From NCBI GenBank assembly GCA_031254075.1, contig JAIRVD010000063.1, forward strand, positions 1 through 6,928: DNA of 6,928 nt, read 5' to 3'. Below, piece after piece: positions 1 through 5,910 of this stretch (its first letter is position 1; each line of letters starts with the position of its first letter). Under the pieces are notes generated by a model. It was not told the DNA's origin, made no database searches, and saw only the letters and a program-made list of their open reading frames with translations. Source of the stretch: Clostridiales bacterium (GTDB taxonomy: Bacteria; Bacillota; Clostridia; Lachnospirales; WQUN01). Position numbers and translations under genes: made by a program.

Positions 1-1
1 T

Positions 2-1300
2 TCTTTTGATATAACCGCCGCACCCGAGAGCGGTACGGTTCTGCAATTCGGACCGCTTGCTGGTAATGTTATGTATCTTACGCTTCATATTCAATGCAGG
101 ACGACGGATGAGTATATTCGTTTCACCTATCGTTTCGCCACGCCGCCCGTTCATGAGGTTCCTGCGTTTATTAATCAGTCTGTAAATGTCATGGGCGGTT
201 CCGCCGACGATTACGGGCTTATTTTGCGCCGCGCCGTTTTCGACAGAGCGAGCAGTACGATTCATTTCAGCTACAGACCGAATCCGAGGGGCGGTATAAG
301 TATTAATCCGCAGGCGGAAGGCACATTTGTTTCGCTTTTCGATTTGTCAACTTCGTATAATCCGTTAACGAATGAAAATGCCGCCGTTCATTTTGATGAT
401 TTCGGAACGCTTATCGGTTCGGCGACATTCGGTCCTGTTTTAAGCCTTGAAAGCACCGTGTTTGCCGCGTTTAACGGTTTAACTTATTCGTATATAAATC
501 CCGTGATTAAAGTAATGCCGGAACAGATTTATGAACGCAGCCGCAATGTTACGGCGGAGCAGCGTGCGGAATACAGCAGACGTGTTCCGCAGCCTGTTCA
601 CACAGAACCATACACTCTTTTCTTTGAAAAGATGACGGAACAGGGCGCGTTTCTTGTTCTTACTTTGCACGGTGTGGATGAAAATAATTCTCGCAGACAG
701 GTGAATCTCGATATGATTCTGCGAATTGACACGGGCAACGGTTTTATTGATATTCCGGGCGACACTCGTGTTGCGCCGCCGGGGCCGAACACCGGAACCG
801 ATGTGCTTTTCGATATCAGTGCGCATTGGTCGCGCATAAACCATGTTAATATTTCTGAATATTCATTTATTGTAAATCGGGTGGATTATGATGTTCCGTC
901 CGTTCGTGTGCCGATTAATATTTCGCAATTTTACAATATGCCCGGTACAAGACGACACGAAGCCGAAACATCCATCGTGGAATCGTTCCTCGGAATGCTT
1001 GCGCATAAATCGGGCGAACTTGCGCGCGGCTCAATCGTCGGACTTTCCTCCGAGATAAGAGAATCCTCCGTAATTGACGATTTTTTTGCCCCCGCGCAAC
1101 TATACTCACTCCCGATGTATGTTGCTTCCGTTTCGACGGGCGATTTGATTACAAATTACGATTACGTCGGCATCGTCGAAGTCGTTTGGGCATCCGGCGA
1201 AAACGAAGGGCCAAACATGCAATTCATGCACGAGGTTTTTCAAATTACCGCCCGCAGTGAACATGGAATATGGGCTATAACGGAAATTGTTAAAATATGA
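2..1300 (+). CDS. Uncharacterised multidomain beta-rich protein with NTF2-like C-terminus (5' end outside window)
   Basis: The frame is open from the first complete codon at base 2, so this is the C-terminal 432 residues of a longer protein. The Met codon at 71 is internal, because the in-frame residues before it read as normal protein. Numbering from that Met, residues 1-145 look like a beta-sandwich region with alternating hydrophobic strands. Residues 149-170 look like a charged helical linker. Residues 178-288 are a second beta-rich region that resembles the Ig-like modules of DUF4179/DUF5643-type envelope proteins. Residues 297-409 have a helix, then strands, ending in a Trp-containing strand (WAITEIVKI), which suggests an NTF2/SnoaL-like fold. 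I see no membrane helix in the visible part. The protein is probably extracytoplasmic, with an anchor or signal upstream of the window, but that is inference. Its stop overlaps the next gene by ATGA, so the two are likely co-translated. No function is assigned, and the domain calls come from pattern, not search. Confidence 0.85.
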   Translation, partial: SFDITAAPESGTVLQFGPLAGNVMYLTLHIQCRTTDEYIRFTYRFATPPVHEVPAFINQSVNVMGGSADDYGLILRRAVFDRASSTIHFSYRPNPRGGISINPQAEGTFVSLFDLSTSYNPLTNENAAVHFDDFGTLIGSATFGPVLSLESTVFAAFNGLTYSYINPVIKVMPEQIYERSRNVTAEQRAEYSRRVPQPVHTEPYTLFFEKMTEQGAFLVLTLHGVDENNSRRQVNLDMILRIDTGNGFIDIPGDTRVAPPGPNTGTDVLFDISAHWSRINHVNISEYSFIVNRVDYDVPSVRVPINISQFYNMPGTRRHEAETSIVESFLGMLAHKSGELARGSIVGLSSEIRESSVIDDFFAPAQLYSLPMYVASVSTGDLITNYDYVGIVEVVWASGENEGPNMQFMHEVFQITARSEHGIWAITEIVKI

Positions 1301-1908
1301 CTATTGATATTAAATTCGCTTTTATAATTTTTTGCTTTGTTGTCGCGTTATTCTCTTGCATACGTTGCTATTCAAAAAAGGACTGGGCTTTCCTTGTCTG
1401 CGGACTCGGTGCCACCGTTTTCGCAGACTTCTTTCTTGTTATGCAGCATCAATATGTTATTGGTGTAGCAATTTTTTGCTTCACTCATGTTTTCTATATT
1501 TTCAGAATTGTTGAATTTACAAAACGCGCAATATTTTTACTTTGCGCTTTTTTTGCTGTTTGGGTGTCCGCTCTCGCACTCGAAAATCTTATCATTTTCG
1601 CCGCACTCTATGCCGCTTTGTTCATGCTTAATATCTATGTAAATATAAAAAACCACCGAAACCAAGCAAATTTCTTCTTGGTTATGACGGGGCTAATTAT
1701 GTTCGCGCTTTGCGATATCAATGTTGCACTGATTAATTTGCCGCGTTATTTCGTAATTCCGCACGACTTCAACGATTCTTTCGCCCTAATATGGATTTTT
1801 TATCTGCCAAGCCAAGCACTGCTTGCCCTCAGCGCAATACGCTACCACCCATTAGAGAAACGCCCAAAACCTATTCAACAAAAAATTAAGCGGAACCGTA
1901 ATGCATAA
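1297..1908 (+). CDS. YhhN family (TMEM86/lysoplasmalogenase-type) integral membrane protein
   Basis: This is a 203-residue, very hydrophobic protein with about seven or eight membrane segments, the usual size for YhhN. Family-like motifs are visible. They are FADFFLV at 42-48 with its acidic residue D44, then a Gly and H64 in the next helix (GVAIFCFTHVFYIFR), MFALCD at 135-140 with D140, and WIFYLPSQALLALS at 166-179. The last matches the family's W-x-x-Y-x-P-x-Q ending. Characterised relatives (animal TMEM86A/B, some bacterial YhhN) hydrolyse the vinyl-ether bond of lysoplasmalogens in the membrane. Plasmalogens occur in many anaerobes, so that role is possible here but unproven. The start is the ATG overlapping the upstream stop (ATGA). 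There is no strong Shine-Dalgarno, so translation is probably coupled to the upstream gene. The basic C-terminal tail (about residues 184-203) is encoded opposite the end of the convergent gtrA-type gene. Confidence 0.85.
   Translation: MTIDIKFAFIIFCFVVALFSCIRCYSKKDWAFLVCGLGATVFADFFLVMQHQYVIGVAIFCFTHVFYIFRIVEFTKRAIFLLCAFFAVWVSALALENLIIFAALYAALFMLNIYVNIKNHRNQANFFLVMTGLIMFALCDINVALINLPRYFVIPHDFNDSFALIWIFYLPSQALLALSAIRYHPLEKRPKPIQQKIKRNRNA
1647..1683 (-). terminator. Weak candidate terminator for the GtrA transcript, inside the YhhN gene
   Basis: On the - strand AACCAAG (1677-1683) pairs with CTTGGTT (1660-1666) across ten bases, and six T (1647-1652) follow seven bases after the stem. That gap weakens it as a classical terminator. 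It would lie about 170 bases beyond the GtrA stop. Confidence 0.2.
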
Positions 1909-2253
1909 ATTTATCAGCGGCGCGATATACTCCGAAATCTGCAAAACATCCACCATCAGAATCAATGTTCCCATGCTTAACAAAAATGTGATTCCATACG
2001 AAATATAAACCTTCGCCAGCTTCTTCGGAAGGTTTTTTTCTTTGCTCTTAAAAACAAATTTGCTGCTCCAGAAAAACGCGTTAATCACACTCACCGCAAA
2101 CGCCAGAATGGTAGCAATCACATAGTAAACGCCAAGCAACAGCAAAACATAGTAAACCGCGAAATTCACCGCAGTGTTCGACAGTCCAACAATGCCGAAT
2201 TTTATGAATTGTATAGCCAAAGCCCATAGTTCGGCTTTATTTTTTTTAGTCAT
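1852..2253 (-). CDS. GtrA family membrane protein
   Basis: This is a 133-residue protein with four predicted membrane helices at about residues 14-39, 43-67, 82-103 and 107-127, the standard GtrA layout and length. Typical features include the first helix start FIKFGIVGLSNTAVNF, the polar stretch after helix 2 (NAFFWSSKFVFKS), a Lys-rich loop at 69-81, and the terminal motif PLNFLLNRFWAF. GtrA-like proteins are associated with moving lipid-linked sugars (undecaprenyl-phosphate-glucose or similar) across the membrane for cell-surface polysaccharide or teichoic acid glycosylation. No partner glycosyltransferase is in the window, so the substrate is unknown. The ATG start has AAGGAG seven bases upstream, and a strong promoter candidate lies further upstream. 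The 3' end overlaps the convergent YhhN gene by 57 bases. Unlike its + strand neighbours, its codons stay G/T-ending through to the stop. Confidence 0.9.
   Translation of the reverse strand: MTKKNKAELWALAIQFIKFGIVGLSNTAVNFAVYYVLLLLGVYYVIATILAFAVSVINAFFWSSKFVFKSKEKNLPKKLAKVYISYGITFLLSMGTLILMVDVLQISEYIAPLINLCITVPLNFLLNRFWAFL
2007..2039 (+). terminator. Candidate intrinsic terminator for the YhhN transcript, inside gtrA
   Basis: AAACCTTC (2007-2014) pairs perfectly with GAAGGTTT (2028-2035) across a 13-base loop, and a run of seven T (2033-2039) overlaps the stem's end. It lies about 100 bases after the YhhN stop on the + strand and is antisense to the Lys-rich loop codons of the GtrA protein. 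The stem is AT-rich and the loop is large. The same bases are constrained by GtrA coding, so it could be chance. Confidence 0.4.
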
Positions 2254-2260
2254 ATTTCAG

Positions 2261-2266
2261 CTCCTT
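2261..2266 (-). promoter_or_regulatory. Ribosome binding site of the GtrA gene
   Basis: On the - strand this reads AAGGAG, followed by a seven-base spacer and ATG. It fixes the start of the GtrA-family gene at 2253. Confidence 0.8.
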
Positions 2267-2301
2267 AAATCTTCGGGGTGCGCACGCGGAGGGTAATACA
2301 C

Positions 2302-2329
2302 TTGTCATTATATTTAGTTATGGTAGTAT
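2302..2329 (+). promoter_or_regulatory. Candidate promoter for the ABC exporter-tmcAL operon
   Basis: A TTGTCA -35 box (2302-2307) is followed after 16 bases by TAGTAT (2324-2329). TG precedes the -10 with one base between (TGG at 2321-2323), forming an extended -10. The match is weaker than that of the divergent GtrA promoter. The predicted start, near 2336, leaves a very short leader just before the AGGAG ribosome site. A promoter further upstream, inside the GtrA region, cannot be excluded. Confidence 0.35.
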
Positions 2330-2336
2330 TTATCAA
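2307..2336 (-). promoter_or_regulatory. SigA/sigma70-type promoter for the GtrA gene
   Basis: On the - strand a -35 box TTGATA (2331-2336) is followed after 18 bases by a perfect -10 box TATAAT (2307-2312). Transcription would start near 2300, giving a leader of about 47 bases before the GtrA ATG. That leader contains an 8-base perfect palindrome GTGCGCAC at 2278-2285, which could be an operator half or chance. The promoter overlaps the oppositely directed candidate for the ABC operon. Confidence 0.6.
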
Positions 2337-2337
2337 T

Positions 2338-2342
2338 AGGAG
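2338..2342 (+). promoter_or_regulatory. Ribosome binding site deciding the start of the first ABC subunit
   Basis: AGGAG is followed by eight bases and ATG at 2351. An in-frame GTG at 2342 shares its first base with the end of this site and so cannot be served by it. The ATG at 2351 is therefore chosen as the start, three codons shorter than the longest frame. Confidence 0.8.
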
Positions 2343-2350
2343 TGATACAT

Positions 2351-4114
2351 ATGCTGAAAATTTTCGGGCGATTTGATGGGCGGCAGAGAATTTTTATAAC
2401 GGTGAGTTTGGTTTTTATTATAGTTCAGGTTTGGCTTGATTTGAAAACGCCGGAGTTTTTATCGGAGATTACGAGATTGGTGATAACGCCGGGCAGTGCG
2501 GTTTCGGATGTTGTTGTGCAGGGTGCGTTTATGCTTTTAACTACACTTGGAAGTATTGTTGCTTCGATTGTCGTGGGGTATTTTGCGGCGGTTGTTGCTA
2601 CGGGCTTGTCGAAGACTTTGCGCGGCGATGTTTATGAGAAGACATTGTCGTTTTCGTTTGGTGAGATTGGGAAATTCTCGACCGCGAGTTTGCTGAACAG
2701 GACGACGAATGATATTACGCAGATTCAAATGTTTGTTGCGGTGAGTTTGCAGATTATTGTTCGCGCACCGATTTTGGCTGTTTGGGCGATTTTTAAGATT
2801 TCGGGAATACATAGCGAGTGGACAATTGCGGCGTCGGCTGCGGTGATTTTTATGCTGGTTAATTTGACGTTGATTTTAGTTGTTGCGTTTCCGCGTTTTG
2901 AAAAAATTCAGACGCTTACGGATAATTTGAATCGTGTTATGCGGGAGGAAATTACGGGGATTCGCGTTGTTCGCGCTTATAATGCGGAGGAATATCAGCA
3001 GAAAAAATTCGCCGCAGCAAACGATGATTTGACAAACACGAATCTGATTGTACATCGTGTGATGGCGTTGATGCATCCGACGATGACGCTTGTAATGTCG
3101 GGGCTTACGCTCGCGATTTACTGGATTGGCGCGTATTTGATTCAGGCGGCGGTTGTCGCGGTTCGGCTGGATTTGTTTTCCGATATGGTTGTTTTTTCGA
3201 ATTACGCAATGCAAATTATTATGGCGTTTTTACAAATGACGCTTATTTTTATTTTTTTACCAAGGGCGCAGGTTTCCGCGCGAAGGATTAATGAGGTTAT
3301 GGCGGTTGAACCAAGCATAAAAGACGGAAATTCTGTCCTTACGGAACAGGGAACCCTGCGTCAAGCGCGGAATGACGACTTGGAACGCGGCACAATTGAA
3401 TTCGAAAACTGTTCATTTAAATATCCCGACGCGGGCGATTATGTTTTGAAAGATATTTCATTTAAGGCGAAGAAAGGCGAAACCGTTGCGTTTATCGGCG
3501 CAATCGGCAGCGGAAAATCCACGCTGTTGAATTTAATCACGCGCTTCTACGACGCGACCGACGGCGCGGTAAAAATAAACGGCACGGATGTGCGTGATTA
3601 TAAATTGAAGGAACTCTATAAAATTTTAGGCTATGTTCCGCAGAAAAGCATTATTTTTTCCGGAACGGTGGAGTCTAATGTTGCGTTTGGAGATAATTCG
3701 GATGAATTTTTGCAACAAGCCGTGAAAATCGCGCAGGCGAAAGATTTCATTGAGCAAGTCGCAGAGATTGCGCAAAACGGAACTAATCTTTCCGGCGGGC
3801 AAAAACAGCGGCTGTCGATTGCGCGCGCGATTGCACGCAAGCCGGAGATTTTAATTTTCGACGATTCCTTTTCGGCACTCGACTACAGAACCGACCGCGC
3901 GCTTCGCAAAGACTTGGAATCAAACGAGGCAACAAAGCTAATCGTGGCACAGCGCATCGGAACAATCAAAAACGCAGACCAAATTATCGTTCTTGAACAC
4001 GGAAAAATAGTCGGCAAAGGCAAGCACGATGAGCTGATGAAAAACTGCGAAACATACCGTGAAATCGCACTGTCGCAATTATCAAAAGAAGAACTTGGGG
4101 GTGATACGCTATGA
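2351..4114 (+). CDS. ABC exporter half-transporter, degenerate-site subunit of a heterodimer
   Basis: This is a 587-residue type IV (MsbA/multidrug-like) ABC exporter subunit. Six membrane helices lie at about 14-36, 56-83, 130-150, 156-180, 243-266 and 279-306, followed by the ATPase domain (about 347-575). Walker A is GAIGSGKST (383-391), the Q-loop Gln is Q431, and the signature is a canonical LSGGQ (480-484). Walker B is ILIFDD, with D505 where the catalytic Glu should be. The H-loop His is replaced by Gln (VAQR, Q534). The same D and Q substitutions, together with the phrases FDDSFSALD and IVAQRIGTI, are typical of the BmrC/LmrC/TM287-type partner in heterodimeric exporters. It should pair with the next gene's product in the cytoplasmic membrane and export a drug, lipid or peptide; the substrate is unknown. 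The stop overlaps the next ATG (ATGA). The linker at residues 328-346 is longer than usual and carries palindromic DNA (see repeat). Confidence 0.95.
   Translation: MLKIFGRFDGRQRIFITVSLVFIIVQVWLDLKTPEFLSEITRLVITPGSAVSDVVVQGAFMLLTTLGSIVASIVVGYFAAVVATGLSKTLRGDVYEKTLSFSFGEIGKFSTASLLNRTTNDITQIQMFVAVSLQIIVRAPILAVWAIFKISGIHSEWTIAASAAVIFMLVNLTLILVVAFPRFEKIQTLTDNLNRVMREEITGIRVVRAYNAEEYQQKKFAAANDDLTNTNLIVHRVMALMHPTMTLVMSGLTLAIYWIGAYLIQAAVVAVRLDLFSDMVVFSNYAMQIIMAFLQMTLIFIFLPRAQVSARRINEVMAVEPSIKDGNSVLTEQGTLRQARNDDLERGTIEFENCSFKYPDAGDYVLKDISFKAKKGETVAFIGAIGSGKSTLLNLITRFYDATDGAVKINGTDVRDYKLKELYKILGYVPQKSIIFSGTVESNVAFGDNSDEFLQQAVKIAQAKDFIEQVAEIAQNGTNLSGGQKQRLSIARAIARKPEILIFDDSFSALDYRTDRALRKDLESNEATKLIVAQRIGTIKNADQIIVLEHGKIVGKGKHDELMKNCETYREIALSQLSKEELGGDTL
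3333..3380 (+). repeat. Probable REP-like palindromic insert within the ABC linker
   Basis: Two adjacent short hairpins lie here. CAGGG (3347-3351) pairs with CCCTG (3354-3358) across AA, and CGTCA (3359-3363) pairs with TGACG (3373-3377) across nine bases. An imperfect pairing CTGTCC/GGAACAG (3333-3349) precedes them. The stretch encodes linker residues of about 328-343, including TLRQARNDD, a poorly conserved spot between the membrane and ATPase domains, and lengthens it by roughly ten residues compared with relatives as I remember them. The Arg-Gln-Ala-x-(Asn/Asp)-Asp translation resembles what dispersed GTCATTCC..TTGACG-type bacterial repeats give when read as protein. No second copy is visible in this window, so calling it a genomic repeat is inference. 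Confidence 0.4.
4097..4105 (+). promoter_or_regulatory. Ribosome binding site of the second ABC subunit
   Basis: GGGGGTGAT matches the extended anti-Shine-Dalgarno complement GGAGGTGAT with one mismatch and lies five bases before the ATG at 4111. It sits inside the 3' end of the upstream gene, so the second subunit can initiate independently as well as by coupling. Confidence 0.65.
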
Positions 4115-5910
4115 AAGAACGCAAAAACAGCGCACCGCCGCCGCCCGGTCCGATGATGTCAATGGATAAGAGCAAGAATATGAAGCTTGCCTATTCGAAC
4201 TTTTTAAAATATTTGGGAAAGTTTAAATGGCTTGTGAGTATTTCGATAGTGCTGTCGCTGATTGGCGCGATATTTAATCTTGTCGGGCCGGGCATGTTAA
4301 GCGACGTCACGGATTTAATTACACAGGGGCTCGGCGGCGAGATTAATATTGCGGAGATTACAAAAATGTGCGTGTTGCTTGCGGCGTTATACGGGTCGGC
4401 GTATGTTTTCAGTTATGCGCAGGGATTTATTATGGCTACGGTTGCGGGGCGCATTACGCAAAACATGCGCCGTGATATTTCCGCCAAAATGGAACGTCTG
4501 CCGCTTAAATTTTTTGATACGACATCAACGGGCGATATTTTAAGCCGCATCACAAACGACATCGACACCGTAGGCAATATGATGAACATGAGTTTATCGA
4601 CTTTGGCTTCTTCGCTTGCGCTGTTGGCGGGTTCGGTAAGCTTGATGCTTTTAACAAATGCAACACTTGCGGTTTCGGGAATCGCAACGTCGTTAATAGG
4701 TCTTGTTTTCGTGTTTTTAATTATCAAAAAATCTCAAAAGCATTTCGTAAATCAGCAAAAAGAATTGGGCGGGCTTAACGGATATATCGAAGAAATTTAC
4801 AGCGGTCATACGATTGTCAAGGTTTTCAACGGCGAAGAAACCGCGCGCCGAGAATTTCACGAGCGCAACGAAAAGCTTTTCAATCACGCGTGGAAGGCGC
4901 AGTTTATGTCGGGGCTGATGATGCCCGTAATGACGTTTATCGGCAATCTTGCTTACGTTGTGGTCTGCGTTATCGGTGCGGTGCTTGCGGTGCGCGGTTC
5001 GATTACGTTCGGAACGATTGTCGCGTTTATGCTGTATATCCGTTTGTTCGGGCAACCACTGCAAAATATTTCGCAGGTGGCGGCAAGCATTCAAAGTCTC
5101 GCGGCGGCTTGCGAGCGCGTTTTTGAATTCTTGGACGAAGAAGAAATGGAAAATGAAATCGAAAGCTCCATGGAAACCACCAACGGCGAAATAATTTTTC
5201 AAAACGTAAAATTCGGCTATAACGAAGAAAAAGAAATAATAAAAAATCTTTCCGCGCATGTGAAACCAACGCAAAAAATCGCAATAGTCGGTCCTACAGG
5301 TGCGGGCAAAACCACAATCGTTAATTTACTTATGCGTTTCTATGAAATAGACAGCGGAAAAATTTCCGTTGACGGCGTTGATATTCGCAATATTTCACGA
5401 AAAAATGTGCATAATTTATTCGGAATGGTTTTGCAGGATACATGGTTGTTTGAGGGAACGATTCGCGAAAATATTCTTTACAATAACAATGTAAGCGACG
5501 AAAAACTCGAAGAAATCTGCAACGCAACAGGCTTGCTTGAGATGATAAAACAGATGCCGAACGGATATGAGACCGTTTTAAATGAGTTCACAAGCCTTTC
5601 CGTCGGACAAAAACAGCTAATCACCATCGCACGCGTAATGGCGCACGACGCGCCGCTTTTGATTCTCGACGAAGCAACGTCCTCCGTTGACACACGTACC
5701 GAGCTGAAAGTGCAAGCCGCAATGGACAAACTAATGGAAGGCCGAACGTCATTCGTAATCGCGCACCGTCTATCCACAATCAAAAACGCCGACCTCATTC
5801 TTGTAATGAAAGACGGCGACGTTATCGAAAGCGGCAATCATGAAGAGCTGCTCGCGTCGGGCGGATTTTATACGGATTTGTATAACAGTCAATTTGAAAC
5901 AGGTGAATAA
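4111..5910 (+). CDS. ABC exporter half-transporter, catalytic subunit of a heterodimer
   Basis: This is a 599-residue ABC exporter subunit. A Pro-rich cytoplasmic N-terminus (APPPPGPMM, residues 8-16) is common in Bacillota members of this group. Six membrane helices follow at about 38-60, 84-110, 160-182, 186-206, 270-292 and 298-320, and the ATPase domain spans about 358-590. Walker A is GPTGAGKTT (394-402), the Q-loop is Q442, Walker B is LLILDE with the catalytic E521 intact, and the H-loop His is H552. The signature is LSVGQ (496-500) rather than LSGGQ. Paired with the upstream subunit, the functional ATP site uses this protein's Walker and His residues with the partner's LSGGQ; the other site is degenerate on both faces. 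This is the known logic of BmrCD, LmrCD and TM287/288. The 4-base ATGA overlap supports equal production. The exported substrate cannot be told from sequence. Confidence 0.95.
   Translation: MKERKNSAPPPPGPMMSMDKSKNMKLAYSNFLKYLGKFKWLVSISIVLSLIGAIFNLVGPGMLSDVTDLITQGLGGEINIAEITKMCVLLAALYGSAYVFSYAQGFIMATVAGRITQNMRRDISAKMERLPLKFFDTTSTGDILSRITNDIDTVGNMMNMSLSTLASSLALLAGSVSLMLLTNATLAVSGIATSLIGLVFVFLIIKKSQKHFVNQQKELGGLNGYIEEIYSGHTIVKVFNGEETARREFHERNEKLFNHAWKAQFMSGLMMPVMTFIGNLAYVVVCVIGAVLAVRGSITFGTIVAFMLYIRLFGQPLQNISQVAASIQSLAAACERVFEFLDEEEMENEIESSMETTNGEIIFQNVKFGYNEEKEIIKNLSAHVKPTQKIAIVGPTGAGKTTIVNLLMRFYEIDSGKISVDGVDIRNISRKNVHNLFGMVLQDTWLFEGTIRENILYNNNVSDEKLEEICNATGLLEMIKQMPNGYETVLNEFTSLSVGQKQLITIARVMAHDAPLLILDEATSSVDTRTELKVQAAMDKLMEGRTSFVIAHRLSTIKNADLILVMKDGDVIESGNHEELLASGGFYTDLYNSQFETGE

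Noticed and set aside
1378..1395. Short hairpin AAGGA/TCCTT next to an A-run in the YhhN gene, terminator-like on the - strand
   Set aside because: The stem is only five pairs and lies over 450 bases beyond the GtrA stop, so it is likely chance.
1813..1825. Inverted repeat CAAGC/GCTTG near the YhhN 3' end
   Set aside because: It is a five-pair stem without a T-run on either strand, inside conserved YhhN codons.
2342..2350. Upstream in-frame GTG as the start of the first ABC subunit
   Set aside because: The GTG begins on the last base of the AGGAG ribosome site, so that site can only serve the ATG at 2351.
3333..3380. Frameshift or pseudogene at the odd ABC linker
   Set aside because: The reading frame stays open and all downstream ATPase motifs are in frame, so the gene looks functional.
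4717..5274. Long antisense open frame (185 codons) across the second ABC subunit gene
   Set aside because: It is an antisense frame of a clearly conserved gene. Its translation is rich in Arg, His and Phe with no recognisable domain, and it has no ribosome site I could support.
3959..5795. Repeated stretch ACAATCAAAAACGC in both ABC genes
   Set aside because: It encodes the homologous TIKNAD segment after the H-loop in both paralogues, so it reflects shared ancestry rather than a mobile repeat.
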